Shown: positions 25,129 through 32,599 of the stretch, piece after piece
How positions within the stretch are numbered: position 1 is the stretch's first letter
Layout of the letters: each line of letters opens with the position of its first letter
Assembly: GCA_047600765.1 (NCBI GenBank)
Contig: JASGKF010000001.1
Location: 1,364,001 to 1,428,000, forward strand
Direction: 5' to 3'
Source: Viridibacterium sp047600765
Lineage (GTDB): Bacteria; Pseudomonadota; Gammaproteobacteria; Burkholderiales; Rhodocyclaceae
DNA length: 64,000 nt
Position numbers and translations under genes: made by a program
Notes under the pieces: model-generated
What the model saw: only the letters and a program-made list of their open reading frames with translations
Database searches by the model: none
Told to the model about the DNA's origin: nothing

Positions 25129-25141
25129 TGATCAAGATCAA
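25128..25141. promoter_or_regulatory. FNR/Anr-type box upstream of nirB
   Basis: TTGATCAAGATCAA is an exact match to the TTGAT-N4-ATCAA consensus of FNR, Anr and Dnr. It lies 131 bases before the nirB ATG. If the sigma-54-type promoter next to it is the main one, the box would sit on the +1 and suggest repression; if another promoter further downstream is used, activation is possible. Confidence 0.5.
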
Positions 25142-25271
25142 TCGCGACAATGCCTTCGGGCGCGTGGTTTCCTGCAACGGCGCTGGAAATCGCGGATCAA
25201 TGGCGATCTCTGTCAAAGCTGAATCTGATTCATCAGGGGCTCACGCTCCGGCTTTCTAACAGAGGTATCAC

Positions 25272-27722
25272 ATGCGCAAGCTCAAGCTCGTCATGGTCGG
25301 AAACGGCATGGCCGGCGTCCGCACTCTTGAGGAACTGATCAAGATTGCGCCGGACATGTACGACATCACGGTATTCGGAGCCGAACCCCACCCGAATTAC
25401 AACCGTATCCTGCTCTCGCCCGTGCTCGCCGGCGAGATGACCATCAAGGACATCATCCTGAATGACCTTGACTGGTACAAAGACAACGGCATCACCCTGC
25501 ACACTGGCAAGAAGATCACGACGATCGACCGCAAGGCACGCAAGGTCGTCGCTGACGACGGTACCGAAGCCGAATACGACCGCCTGCTGCTCGCCACGGG
25601 CTCCAACCCCTTCATCCTGCCCGTGCCGGGCAAGGATCTGCCGGGCGTCATCTCCTACCGCGACATCGCCGATACCGACGCGATGATCGCCGCCTCGTCG
25701 ACGCACAAGCACGCCGTCGTCATCGGCGCCGGCCTGCTGGGGCTGGAAGCCGCCAACGGCCTCGCGATCCGCGGCATGGACGTGACCGTGGTGCACATCG
25801 GCAACTGGATCATGGAGCGCCAGCTCGACAAGACCGCTGGCGTGCTGCTGCAGAAGGCCCTCGAAGCCAAGGGCATGAAGTTCAAGCTGCCCGCGCAGAC
25901 GGCTGAATTGATCGCTGGCGAATCGGGTCGCGTCGCTGCCGTCAAGTTCAAGGATGGCGAAGAGATCCCGGCCGACCTCGTGGTCATGGCTGCAGGCATC
26001 CGCCCCAACACCGAGCTGGCCGAAAAAGCCGGCCTGCACTGCAATCGCGGCATCGTCGTCAATGACACGATGCAGACGTATGACCCCCGCATTTATTCGG
26101 TTGGCGAATGCGCCAACCATCGCGGCATCGCCTATGGCCTCGTTGCTCCGCTGTTCGAGCAGGCCAAGGTTGCCGCCAATCACATCGCCATGTACGGCAT
26201 CGGCCGTTACCAAGGCTCGGTCACCAGCACCAAACTGAAAGTCACCGGCATCGACGTGTTCTCGGCCGGCGACTTCATGGGCGGCGAAGGCACGGAAGAC
26301 ATCGTGCTGTCCGACCCCGGTGCAGGCGTCTACAAACGCGTGGTGATCAAACAAGACAAGATCGTGGGTGCCGTCATGTATGGCGACACCGTGGATGGCT
26401 CCTGGTATTTCCAGATGATGAAGGACGGCCAGGACATCCACGAAATCCGCGACCACCTTCTGTTCGGCAAGTCCCACTTGGGAGACGTAGGTCACAAGGG
26501 GCAGAGCTCGGCCGCTTCCCTCCCCGACACGGCTGAAGTCTGTGGCTGCAACGGTGTCTGCAAAGGCACCATCGTGAAAGCGATTAAGGAAAAAGGCATC
26601 TTTACGCTTGAGGACGTTCGCAAGCACACCAAGGCCTCCAGTTCCTGCGGATCCTGCACGGGGCTTGTCGAACAGATCCTCGCATCGACCATCGGTGGCG
26701 CCTACACACCCGCCGATTCGAACAACAAGCCGGTCTGCGCCTGTACCGATCACTCGCACGGCGACGTGCGCAAGGCCATCGTCGACCAGAAGCTGCTGAG
26801 CATTCCGGCCGTACAGCACGCCATGAGCTGGCGCACGCCCAACGGCTGCGCCACCTGCCGCCCTGCGCTCAACTACTACCTGATCTCGAGCTGGCCGCAC
26901 GAAGCCGAAGACGATCCGCAATCGCGCTTCATCAACGAGCGCGCACACGCCAACATCCAGAAGGACGGCACCTACTCGGTCGTGCCACGCATGTGGGGCG
27001 GCCTGACCAACCCGACGGAATTGCGCGCAATTGCCGATGCGGCCGAGAAGTACAAGGTGCCGACCGTCAAGGTCACTGGCGGTCAGCGTATCGACCTGCT
27101 GGGTGTGAAGAAGGAAGATCTGCCGAAGATGTGGGCCGACTTCGCCAAGGCCGGCATGGTCTCGGGTCACGCCTACGGCAAGAGCCTGCGCACCGTGAAG
27201 ACCTGCGTCGGCGCCGAGCATTGCCGCTTCGGCACGCAGCGTTCGATGGACATGGGCGTCAAGCTCGAGAAGATGCTGTTCGGCATGTGGTCGCCGCACA
27301 AGGTCAAGCTGGCCGTGTCGGGCTGCCCGCGTAACTGCGCCGAAGCCGGCATCAAGGACGTCGGCGTGATCGGAGTCGACTCGGGTTACGAGCTGTACGT
27401 CGCCGGCAACGGCGGCATCAAGACCGAAGTCGCCGAGTTCTTCTGCAAGGTCACGTCTGACGAAGAGGTGATGGAGTACTCAGCTGCCTTCCTGCAGCTC
27501 TATCGCGAAGAAGGCTACTACCTCGAACGCACCGTGCACTACGTGCAGCGTGTAGGCCTCGACTACGTGAAGAGCAAGGTTGTCGAAGACGCGGCCAACC
27601 GCAAGGCGCTCTACGAACGCATGCTCTACGCCTTCCAGGACTACAAGGATCCTTGGCTGGAGCGCAGCGAGGATGCCGGCGAAGCCGAGCTGAAGAAACC
27701 CTTTGAAGACATTGTTGTGTGA
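25272..27722 (+). CDS. nirB: Nitrite reductase [NAD(P)H] large subunit (first copy)
   Basis: An 816-residue siroheme nitrite reductase that reduces nitrite to ammonium with NAD(P)H. Order: FAD-binding fold (VMVGNGMAGVRTLEEL), NAD(P) fold (VVIGAGLLGLEAANGLA), BFD-like [2Fe-2S] domain (CGCNGVCKGTIVKA, SSCGSCTGLVEQ), then a nitrite/sulfite reductase half with ligands in KTCVGAEHC and SGCPRNCAEAG for the coupled siroheme-[4Fe-4S] centre. A second cysteine-rich stretch follows the BFD (PVCACTDHSHGDVR, NGCATCRPALNYY). The Rieske-type nirD lies 111 bases downstream. Its product differs clearly from the second NirB (residues start MRKLKLVMVGNG versus MKIILAGHGMVG). Confidence 0.95.
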   Translation: MRKLKLVMVGNGMAGVRTLEELIKIAPDMYDITVFGAEPHPNYNRILLSPVLAGEMTIKDIILNDLDWYKDNGITLHTGKKITTIDRKARKVVADDGTEAEYDRLLLATGSNPFILPVPGKDLPGVISYRDIADTDAMIAASSTHKHAVVIGAGLLGLEAANGLAIRGMDVTVVHIGNWIMERQLDKTAGVLLQKALEAKGMKFKLPAQTAELIAGESGRVAAVKFKDGEEIPADLVVMAAGIRPNTELAEKAGLHCNRGIVVNDTMQTYDPRIYSVGECANHRGIAYGLVAPLFEQAKVAANHIAMYGIGRYQGSVTSTKLKVTGIDVFSAGDFMGGEGTEDIVLSDPGAGVYKRVVIKQDKIVGAVMYGDTVDGSWYFQMMKDGQDIHEIRDHLLFGKSHLGDVGHKGQSSAASLPDTAEVCGCNGVCKGTIVKAIKEKGIFTLEDVRKHTKASSSCGSCTGLVEQILASTIGGAYTPADSNNKPVCACTDHSHGDVRKAIVDQKLLSIPAVQHAMSWRTPNGCATCRPALNYYLISSWPHEAEDDPQSRFINERAHANIQKDGTYSVVPRMWGGLTNPTELRAIADAAEKYKVPTVKVTGGQRIDLLGVKKEDLPKMWADFAKAGMVSGHAYGKSLRTVKTCVGAEHCRFGTQRSMDMGVKLEKMLFGMWSPHKVKLAVSGCPRNCAEAGIKDVGVIGVDSGYELYVAGNGGIKTEVAEFFCKVTSDEEVMEYSAAFLQLYREEGYYLERTVHYVQRVGLDYVKSKVVEDAANRKALYERMLYAFQDYKDPWLERSEDAGEAELKKPFEDIVV

Positions 27723-27730
27723 GGCCGCCA

Positions 27731-27784
27731 ATGAACGACTGGGAACAGACCTTCACGCACGACGACGAAGACACTCAAGGCTGA
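27731..27784 (+). CDS. Possible 17-codon peptide between nirB and nirD
   Basis: ATG 27731 to TGA 27784 encodes MNDWEQTFTHDDEDTQG, very acidic, starting 8 bases after the nirB stop with GAGGCCGCC as a possible ribosome binding site. Such a short frame can arise by chance; it could be a coupling peptide or simply noise. Confidence 0.2.
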   Translation: MNDWEQTFTHDDEDTQG

Positions 27785-27833
27785 GCGCAGCCTGCCGCCA
27801 ACGCTCGACTCCACTTTCCTGCACTGACACGCC

Positions 27834-28145
27834 ATGACCGACTGGAAAAAAATCTGCGCCCTGACCGACATCCCCGTGCTGGGGTCGCGCGTCGTCAAGA
27901 GTGCACAGCATGGCGACATCGCCATCTTCCGCACCTCGGACGACGAGGTCTTTGCCATGCATGACAAGTGCCCGCACAAAGGCGGCCCGCTGTCGCAAGG
28001 CATCGTGCACGGCAAGCAGGTCACCTGTCCGCTGCACAGCTGGAAGATCGAGCTCGACACCGGCAACGCCGTCGCACCCGATGTCGGTTGCAGCAAGTCT
28101 TTCTCGGCCAAGGTCGAAGACGGCGAAGTCTTCCTGTCCGTCTGA
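27834..28145 (+). CDS. nirD: Nitrite reductase small subunit, Rieske type
   Basis: A 103-residue Rieske [2Fe-2S] ferredoxin-like small subunit of NirBD. The ligands are C46-x-H48 (DKCPHKGG) and C65-x2-H68 (TCPLHSW), the full Rieske pair. Function is electron transfer or stability support for NirB in the cytoplasm. This contrasts with the second NirD in the window, which lacks these residues. It belongs to the nirB-nirD-(P-box protein)-narK run. Confidence 0.9.
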   Translation: MTDWKKICALTDIPVLGSRVVKSAQHGDIAIFRTSDDEVFAMHDKCPHKGGPLSQGIVHGKQVTCPLHSWKIELDTGNAVAPDVGCSKSFSAKVEDGEVFLSV

Positions 28146-28193
28146 CACCCTCCACACTTCGTGACCGTCTCTTATTGCCCGCAGCTCATCACC

Positions 28194-29018
28194 ATGTCAT
28201 CGCAGCCTACCCGTCGTCGCTTCCTCCAGCTTGCTGGTTCTGTCACTCTGGTCACGCTCGGCGGCCCCGTCTTCGCCGCACCCGCGCCGGGCAGCATCTC
28301 GATGCTGGAAGCCATCAACCAGGCTGGTCGTCAGCGCATGCTGTCGCAGCGCATGGCCAAGCTTTACGGGCAGCAGCTGCGCAATGTGCGTAATACCGAT
28401 GCCGGCAAGCTGATGGCCACATCGATTGCGCTGTTCGACCAGCAGCTGACGACGCTGCGCGCATTCGCGCAAAAGCAGGGCGCGACCGAGGTCGCCAAGA
28501 GTTACGACGAACTGGGCGTGCGCTGGAATGACTACCGCACGGTCGTGAGTGCGCAGCCAACGTCAGAAGGACTGCGGCAGGTCGCACAGCTCAACGAACT
28601 CGTGCTCACGAATGCCCACCAGGCCACACTGATGCTGGAGAAGCTGCACGGCGGCTCGCTGGGCAAGCTGGTAAACATCTCTGGCCGCCAGCGCATGCTG
28701 TCGCAACGCATGTCGAAGTTCTACTTCTTCCGCAGCAACGGGCTCAACTCTGCCGAAGTCGGCAAGGGTCTTGAAACGGCGCGCGGCGAATTCCTCGCTG
28801 CGCTCAACACTCTCAAGAATGCGCCGGAAAACTCCAACGAGATCCGCAACTGGATCGAGCTGGCCGAAGCCCAATGGCCCTTCTTCGACGATGCCGTGCG
28901 CGCACAGACGGCGGATCGCGGCGAGCAGGCCTACCACGACAGTAACGTTGCCACGACCTCAGAGAACATCCTGCAGGTCATGGACAAGCTCACGGGGCTG
29001 TACGCTGCCCTGAGCTGA
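28194..29018 (+). CDS. Tat-exported protein with two PilJ/NarX-type P-box domains
   Basis: A 274-residue protein. A twin-arginine signal (T6-R-R-R-F-L-Q12 then a hydrophobic stretch ending in VFAAPAPG) points to Tat export. Two PilJ-type (PF13675-like) domains follow, each opening with a P-box-like motif: INQAGRQRMLSQRMAKLY at 41-58 and VNISGRQRMLSQRMSKFY at 160-177. In NarX and NarQ the corresponding segment, with its conserved Arg, binds nitrate in the periplasm. There is no transmembrane anchor after the signal and no output domain, so any signal must pass through a partner. The frame is open to an ATG at 28161, but the ATG at 28194 starts the Tat signal cleanly. It sits between nirD and narK. 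Confidence 0.85.
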   Translation: MSSQPTRRRFLQLAGSVTLVTLGGPVFAAPAPGSISMLEAINQAGRQRMLSQRMAKLYGQQLRNVRNTDAGKLMATSIALFDQQLTTLRAFAQKQGATEVAKSYDELGVRWNDYRTVVSAQPTSEGLRQVAQLNELVLTNAHQATLMLEKLHGGSLGKLVNISGRQRMLSQRMSKFYFFRSNGLNSAEVGKGLETARGEFLAALNTLKNAPENSNEIRNWIELAEAQWPFFDDAVRAQTADRGEQAYHDSNVATTSENILQVMDKLTGLYAALS

Positions 29019-29130
29019 ATCACATTCCAATAGGTGGCCGCCGTCAACGGCGACGGAATGGCCCCGCCCCCTTACGCAGCAGTCCGGCAACGACGTTGGA
29101 GTGTGCTGCACACTCTCAACGGAGACATCC

Positions 29131-30345
29131 ATGGACAAGAAGTCCTTCTTGCATGCCGGCCATTTGCCGACCCTGATTGCTGCCTTCCTCTACTTCGATC
29201 TCGCCTTCATGGTGTGGGTGCTGCTCGGCCCGCTGGGCGTGCAGATCGCCAAAGACCTAGGTCTGACCGCCGCCCAGAAGGGCTTCATGGTCGCCACCCC
29301 GCTGCTCGCAGGCGCCCTGCTGCGTCTCGTGATGGGTGTGCTCGTTGACCAGCTCAAGCCCAAGACTGCCGGCATCATCGGCCAGATCATCATTCTCGGT
29401 GCGCTGTTCAGTGCCTGGCACTTCGGCATCCACAGCTACAACGAGATCCTCACGCTGGCCGTCTTCCTCGGCGTCGCGGGTGCTTCGTTCGCCGTCGCGC
29501 TGCCGCTGGCTTCGCGCTGGTATCCGCCGGAGCATCAAGGCACGGCCATGGGTATCGCCGGTGCCGGCAACTCGGGCACCGTGCTGGCCGCCCTGTTCGC
29601 ACCGGGCCTCGCCATGGCGGTGGGCTGGAACAATGTCTTCGGCCTCGCGCTGATTCCGCTGGGCATCGTGTTCGTGCTGTACCTCGTGATGGCCAAGGAC
29701 GCCCCGGATGCACCGCCGCCCAAGCGCTTCGCTGACTACGTGAAGGTGCTGGGTGACCGCGATTCGTGGTGGTTCATGTTCTTCTACTCGGTGACCTTCG
29801 GTGGCTTCTCGGGTCTGGCCAGCTCGCTGGTGATCTACTTCAACTCCGAATACGGTCTGGATCCCAAGACGGCGGGCTACTTCGCTGCGGCCTGCGTGTT
29901 CGCGGGCAGCGTGTCGCGCGCACTGGGTGGCAACTTCGCCGACCGTATCGGCGGCATCAAGATGCTCACGGGTGTTTACGTCGTTGCTTCGATCTTCATC
30001 GCCATCGTCAGCTTCGGCATGAACAACGTCTGGCTCGCCGCACTGGTGCTGAGCATCGCCATGCTGGCGCTGGGCATGGGTAACGGCGCCGTGTTCCAGT
30101 TGCTGCCGCAACGCTTCCGCAAGGACATCGGCGTCATGACCGGCCTCGTCGGCATGGCCGGCGGCATCGGTGGCTTCTACCTTGCCTCCAGCCTCGGCTA
30201 CGCCAAGCAACACACGGGCAGCTACCAGGTCGGCCTGCTGATCTTCGTTGGCCTCGCCGTGCTGGCCCTGCTGGGCCTCACCGGTGTGAAGACCCGCTGG
30301 CGCACCACCTGGGGCGCAGCACACCTGACGACTGCCAAGATCTGA
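29131..30345 (+). CDS. NarK-type nitrate/nitrite MFS transporter
   Basis: A 404-residue major facilitator with about 12 membrane segments. The nitrate/nitrite porter family signature GIAGAGNSGTVLAALFAPG and GMAGGIGGFYLASSLG are both present, these being the two glycine-rich helices of the NarK/NrtP group. It should import nitrate or exchange nitrate and nitrite at the inner membrane, feeding NasA and NirBD. The frame is open to an ATG at 29101; the ATG at 29131 (MDKKSFLHAGHLP) with AACGGAGAC before it is preferred. A hairpin (GAGTGTG...CACACTC, 29098-29115) sits in its leader. A strong terminator follows, closing the nirB-nirD-P-box-narK run. Confidence 0.92.
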   Translation: MDKKSFLHAGHLPTLIAAFLYFDLAFMVWVLLGPLGVQIAKDLGLTAAQKGFMVATPLLAGALLRLVMGVLVDQLKPKTAGIIGQIIILGALFSAWHFGIHSYNEILTLAVFLGVAGASFAVALPLASRWYPPEHQGTAMGIAGAGNSGTVLAALFAPGLAMAVGWNNVFGLALIPLGIVFVLYLVMAKDAPDAPPPKRFADYVKVLGDRDSWWFMFFYSVTFGGFSGLASSLVIYFNSEYGLDPKTAGYFAAACVFAGSVSRALGGNFADRIGGIKMLTGVYVVASIFIAIVSFGMNNVWLAALVLSIAMLALGMGNGAVFQLLPQRFRKDIGVMTGLVGMAGGIGGFYLASSLGYAKQHTGSYQVGLLIFVGLAVLALLGLTGVKTRWRTTWGAAHLTTAKI

Positions 30346-30360
30346 TGCAGTGAGTCCGGA

Positions 30361-30402
30361 AGCCCCGGCTCGGCCCACGCGGGCCCAGCCGGGGCTTTTT
30401 TG
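30361..30402 (+). terminator. Intrinsic terminator after narK
   Basis: AGCCCCGGCT (30361-30370) pairs perfectly with AGCCGGGGCT (30387-30396), with an inner loop region and a six-to-seven base T-run. It starts 15 bases past the stop and separates narK from the kinase/phosphatase gene. Confidence 0.9.
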
Positions 30403-30475
30403 TATGCCGGGCCGGTGCGTGCGACACTCCGCTCGCCCCGGCCGCAAACCCATCATCCTGAGCTGAGCCATCCCC

Positions 30476-32173
30476 ATGCTGAACGTTTCCCTCGGTCACG
30501 CCTCACTCAACGGCCCGCGCGCCAACAACGAGGACTTCGTCGGCGCCGTTACGCCTGAAGGCGCCGAACTCGACAACAAGGGCCTCATCGCCGTCGTGGC
30601 CGATGGCGTCGGTGGTCACGCCAACGGCCGCGAAGCCGCCGAATTCACCGTACGCAGCCTGCTCTGCGATTACTACGCGACACCCGACACCTGGGCCATC
30701 CCCAAGGCGCTCGACAAGGTCGTCGGTGCTGCCAACCGCTGGCTGGTCTCGCAATCGCACAAGCGCGCCGAAACGGCTGGCATGGCTACCACGCTGTCCA
30801 CCGTCGTGCTGCGCGGCCGTCGCTGGGTCAGTGCCCACGTCGGTGATTCACGCATCTACCTGCTGCGTGATGGCGAACTCAAGCGCCTGACACAGGATCA
30901 CGTCTGGGAGCACCCGGAGCTCAACACGGTGCTCTCTCGCGCTGTCGGCCTCGATCAGCGCCTGTCGCTGGATTTCGGTGAAGGCGAGCTGCAGGAGGGC
31001 GACACCTTCATCCTGGTCTCCGATGGCACCTGGGGCACGCTGCGCGACGCGCGCATCCAGAGCACCGTCGAGAAATTCGCCGATGCACAGGAAGCCGCCT
31101 TTGCACTCGTTGACTCGGCCGTGGATAGCGGCGCGCAGGACAACTGCACGGCACTGGTGCTGCGCGTCAATGCGCTGCCCAAGGACACCTTGCGGGATTC
31201 GCTGGCGCGCATCCGCGAGCTACCCATCCCCACCCGACTCAAGCCCGGGCAGGAGATCGACGGCCTCACCGTGCTCGACGTGATGCACGATTCGCGCGTC
31301 ACCCTGCTCTACCGCGTGCGCTTGCCCAATGGCGACATCGCCGTGCTCAAGACCCTGCATGACAGCGCCGATCCGCAGGACGCTGCTGCGCTGGCGCATG
31401 AAGAGTGGATCGCCCGTCGCGTCACCGACGCGGCCTTCCCGCAAGTCATTCCATGGAATGCGCGCAGCCAGCTCTACTACCTGATGACCTGGCACGAGGG
31501 TGAAAGTCTCAAGCAAAGGCTCAACCGCGGCCATCGCTTCAGCGCGGCGGAGCTCGCCGACCTCGGCGAAAAGATCCTGCGCGGTCTGTCTTCCCTGCAC
31601 CGGCTGGGCATCATCCACCGCGACATCAAGCCCGATAACCTGCACCTCGGCGCCGATGGCCGCCTGCGCATTCTCGACCTCGGTGTTGCCGCATCAGACG
31701 GCCAGACCGAAGGCGAACGCTTCGGCGAGATCAACAACCCCGGCACACCCAGCTACATGGCGCCGGAGCTTTTCGTGCAGGGCGAAGAACGGCCACGCGC
31801 CAACGAGTCGAGCGATCTGTATGCCGTCGGCGTGACGCTCTACGAGCTCGCCACACGCAAGTATCCCTACGGTGAGATCGAGCCCTTCCAGCGCCCCAAG
31901 TTCGGCGACCCGGTGCCGGCCACACGCTACCGCCCGGACATTCCGGAGTGGCTGGAATCCATCCTGCTCAAGGCCGTGGCACGCGAATCCGCACGACGCT
32001 TCGAAACCGCAGAAGAAGTCCTGCTCGCGCTACAACGCGGCGCACACCGCCCGCTGCAAGTCGCGCGTCGTCGCCCGCTGATGGAGCGTGACCCGCAGAT
32101 GGCGCTCAAGCTGCTGTGTGCGCTGTCTCTTGCCGGCAATGTCGCGCTGGCGATCCTGCTCTTCCTGCGCTGA
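30476..32173 (+). CDS. PP2C phosphatase fused to a Ser/Thr protein kinase with C-terminal membrane anchor
   Basis: A 565-residue bifunctional protein. Residues 1 to about 235 are a PP2C-type phosphatase (GPRANNEDFVGAV, VADGVGGHANGREAAEF, VSAHVGDSRIYLLRDG, LVSDGTWGTL, AQDNCTALVLRV). Residues about 255-525 are a Hanks-type kinase: ATP-Lys in IAVLKTLHD, H381-R-D383 in HRDIKPDNL, DLGVA in place of DFG, and an APE-like PSYMAPELF. A last hydrophobic stretch (LCALSLAGNVALAILLFLR) is a tail anchor, so both domains face the cytoplasm. Similar kinase genes lie in nitrate assimilation clusters of Pseudomonas, which suggests a regulatory role on transport or NirBD; the substrate is unknown. Confidence 0.92.
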   Translation: MLNVSLGHASLNGPRANNEDFVGAVTPEGAELDNKGLIAVVADGVGGHANGREAAEFTVRSLLCDYYATPDTWAIPKALDKVVGAANRWLVSQSHKRAETAGMATTLSTVVLRGRRWVSAHVGDSRIYLLRDGELKRLTQDHVWEHPELNTVLSRAVGLDQRLSLDFGEGELQEGDTFILVSDGTWGTLRDARIQSTVEKFADAQEAAFALVDSAVDSGAQDNCTALVLRVNALPKDTLRDSLARIRELPIPTRLKPGQEIDGLTVLDVMHDSRVTLLYRVRLPNGDIAVLKTLHDSADPQDAAALAHEEWIARRVTDAAFPQVIPWNARSQLYYLMTWHEGESLKQRLNRGHRFSAAELADLGEKILRGLSSLHRLGIIHRDIKPDNLHLGADGRLRILDLGVAASDGQTEGERFGEINNPGTPSYMAPELFVQGEERPRANESSDLYAVGVTLYELATRKYPYGEIEPFQRPKFGDPVPATRYRPDIPEWLESILLKAVARESARRFETAEEVLLALQRGAHRPLQVARRRPLMERDPQMALKLLCALSLAGNVALAILLFLR

Positions 32174-32192
32174 AGCCGATCACAACCAACCC

Positions 32193-32230
32193 AAACAAAA
32201 ACGCCCGGCAATCGCCGGGCGTTTTTGTTT
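32193..32230. terminator. Strong bidirectional terminator between the kinase and nirD
   Basis: A 17-bp perfect stem pairs 32193-32209 with 32214-32230 (core AACGCCCGGC with GCCGGGCGTT) around a four-base loop. A-run and T-run flank it on each strand. It ends the convergent kinase gene on one side and the second nirB-nirD operon on the other. Confidence 0.93.
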
Positions 32231-32245
32231 TGCGCGGAAGCGCGT

Positions 32246-32584
32246 TCAGCTGACCGCGACCTGCACACGGCCACCATCGACGCGCACGGCATGTGCTTTT
32301 ACCGAGTGCTGCGCCTCTTCGATGCACTCGCCGGTGGTGAGGTCGAAGTGGTTCTTGTAGAGCGGCGAAGCCACCACCACACGGCCACCGAGGCTGCCGA
32401 TGAGGCCGCGCGACAACACACTGGCGTTCGACTTGGGGTCAACGTTGTCGATAGCGTGGAAGCTGTCCTGGCCGATGCGGAACACAGCCACGTGGCGTCC
32501 CGCCACCAGCGCGCAAACGCCGGTGTTGGGAACGATGTCATCGACGCCACAGATGGCGGTCCAGTTCAGATTTGCATTGCTCAT
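32246..32584 (-). CDS. nirD: Nitrite reductase small subunit, cluster-less type (second copy)
   Basis: A 112-residue NirD of the enterobacterial type. It keeps the fold of a Rieske protein but lacks the iron-sulfur ligands: the positions read DNVDPKSNAS and ASPLYKNHFDL, with no Cys-x-His pairs. The segment RGLIGSLGGRVVVASPLYKN is diagnostic of this class. It starts 15 bases after the repaired nirB stop, with GGAG as ribosome binding site, and forms the second nirB-nirD pair. If the nirB frameshift is real, the extended nirB frame runs through its first 47 bases. Confidence 0.9.
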   Translation of the reverse strand: MSNANLNWTAICGVDDIVPNTGVCALVAGRHVAVFRIGQDSFHAIDNVDPKSNASVLSRGLIGSLGGRVVVASPLYKNHFDLTTGECIEEAQHSVKAHAVRVDGGRVQVAVS

Positions 32585-32599
32585 TCTTGTGACTCCAGA

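Larger units (their letters stand above)
24915..25271. other. Divergent control region between the secreted protein and nirB (357 bases)
   Basis: No convincing gene. It holds a sigma-54-type element (25113-25128) directly abutting an FNR-type palindrome (25128-25141), both oriented or placed to serve nirB. The nirB leader from about 25140 to 25271 shows no strong hairpin to my eye. Confidence 0.6.

Noticed and set aside
25233..27299. A 688-codon minus-strand frame over nirB
   Set aside because: Antisense shadow; nirB on the plus strand has all cofactor ligands.
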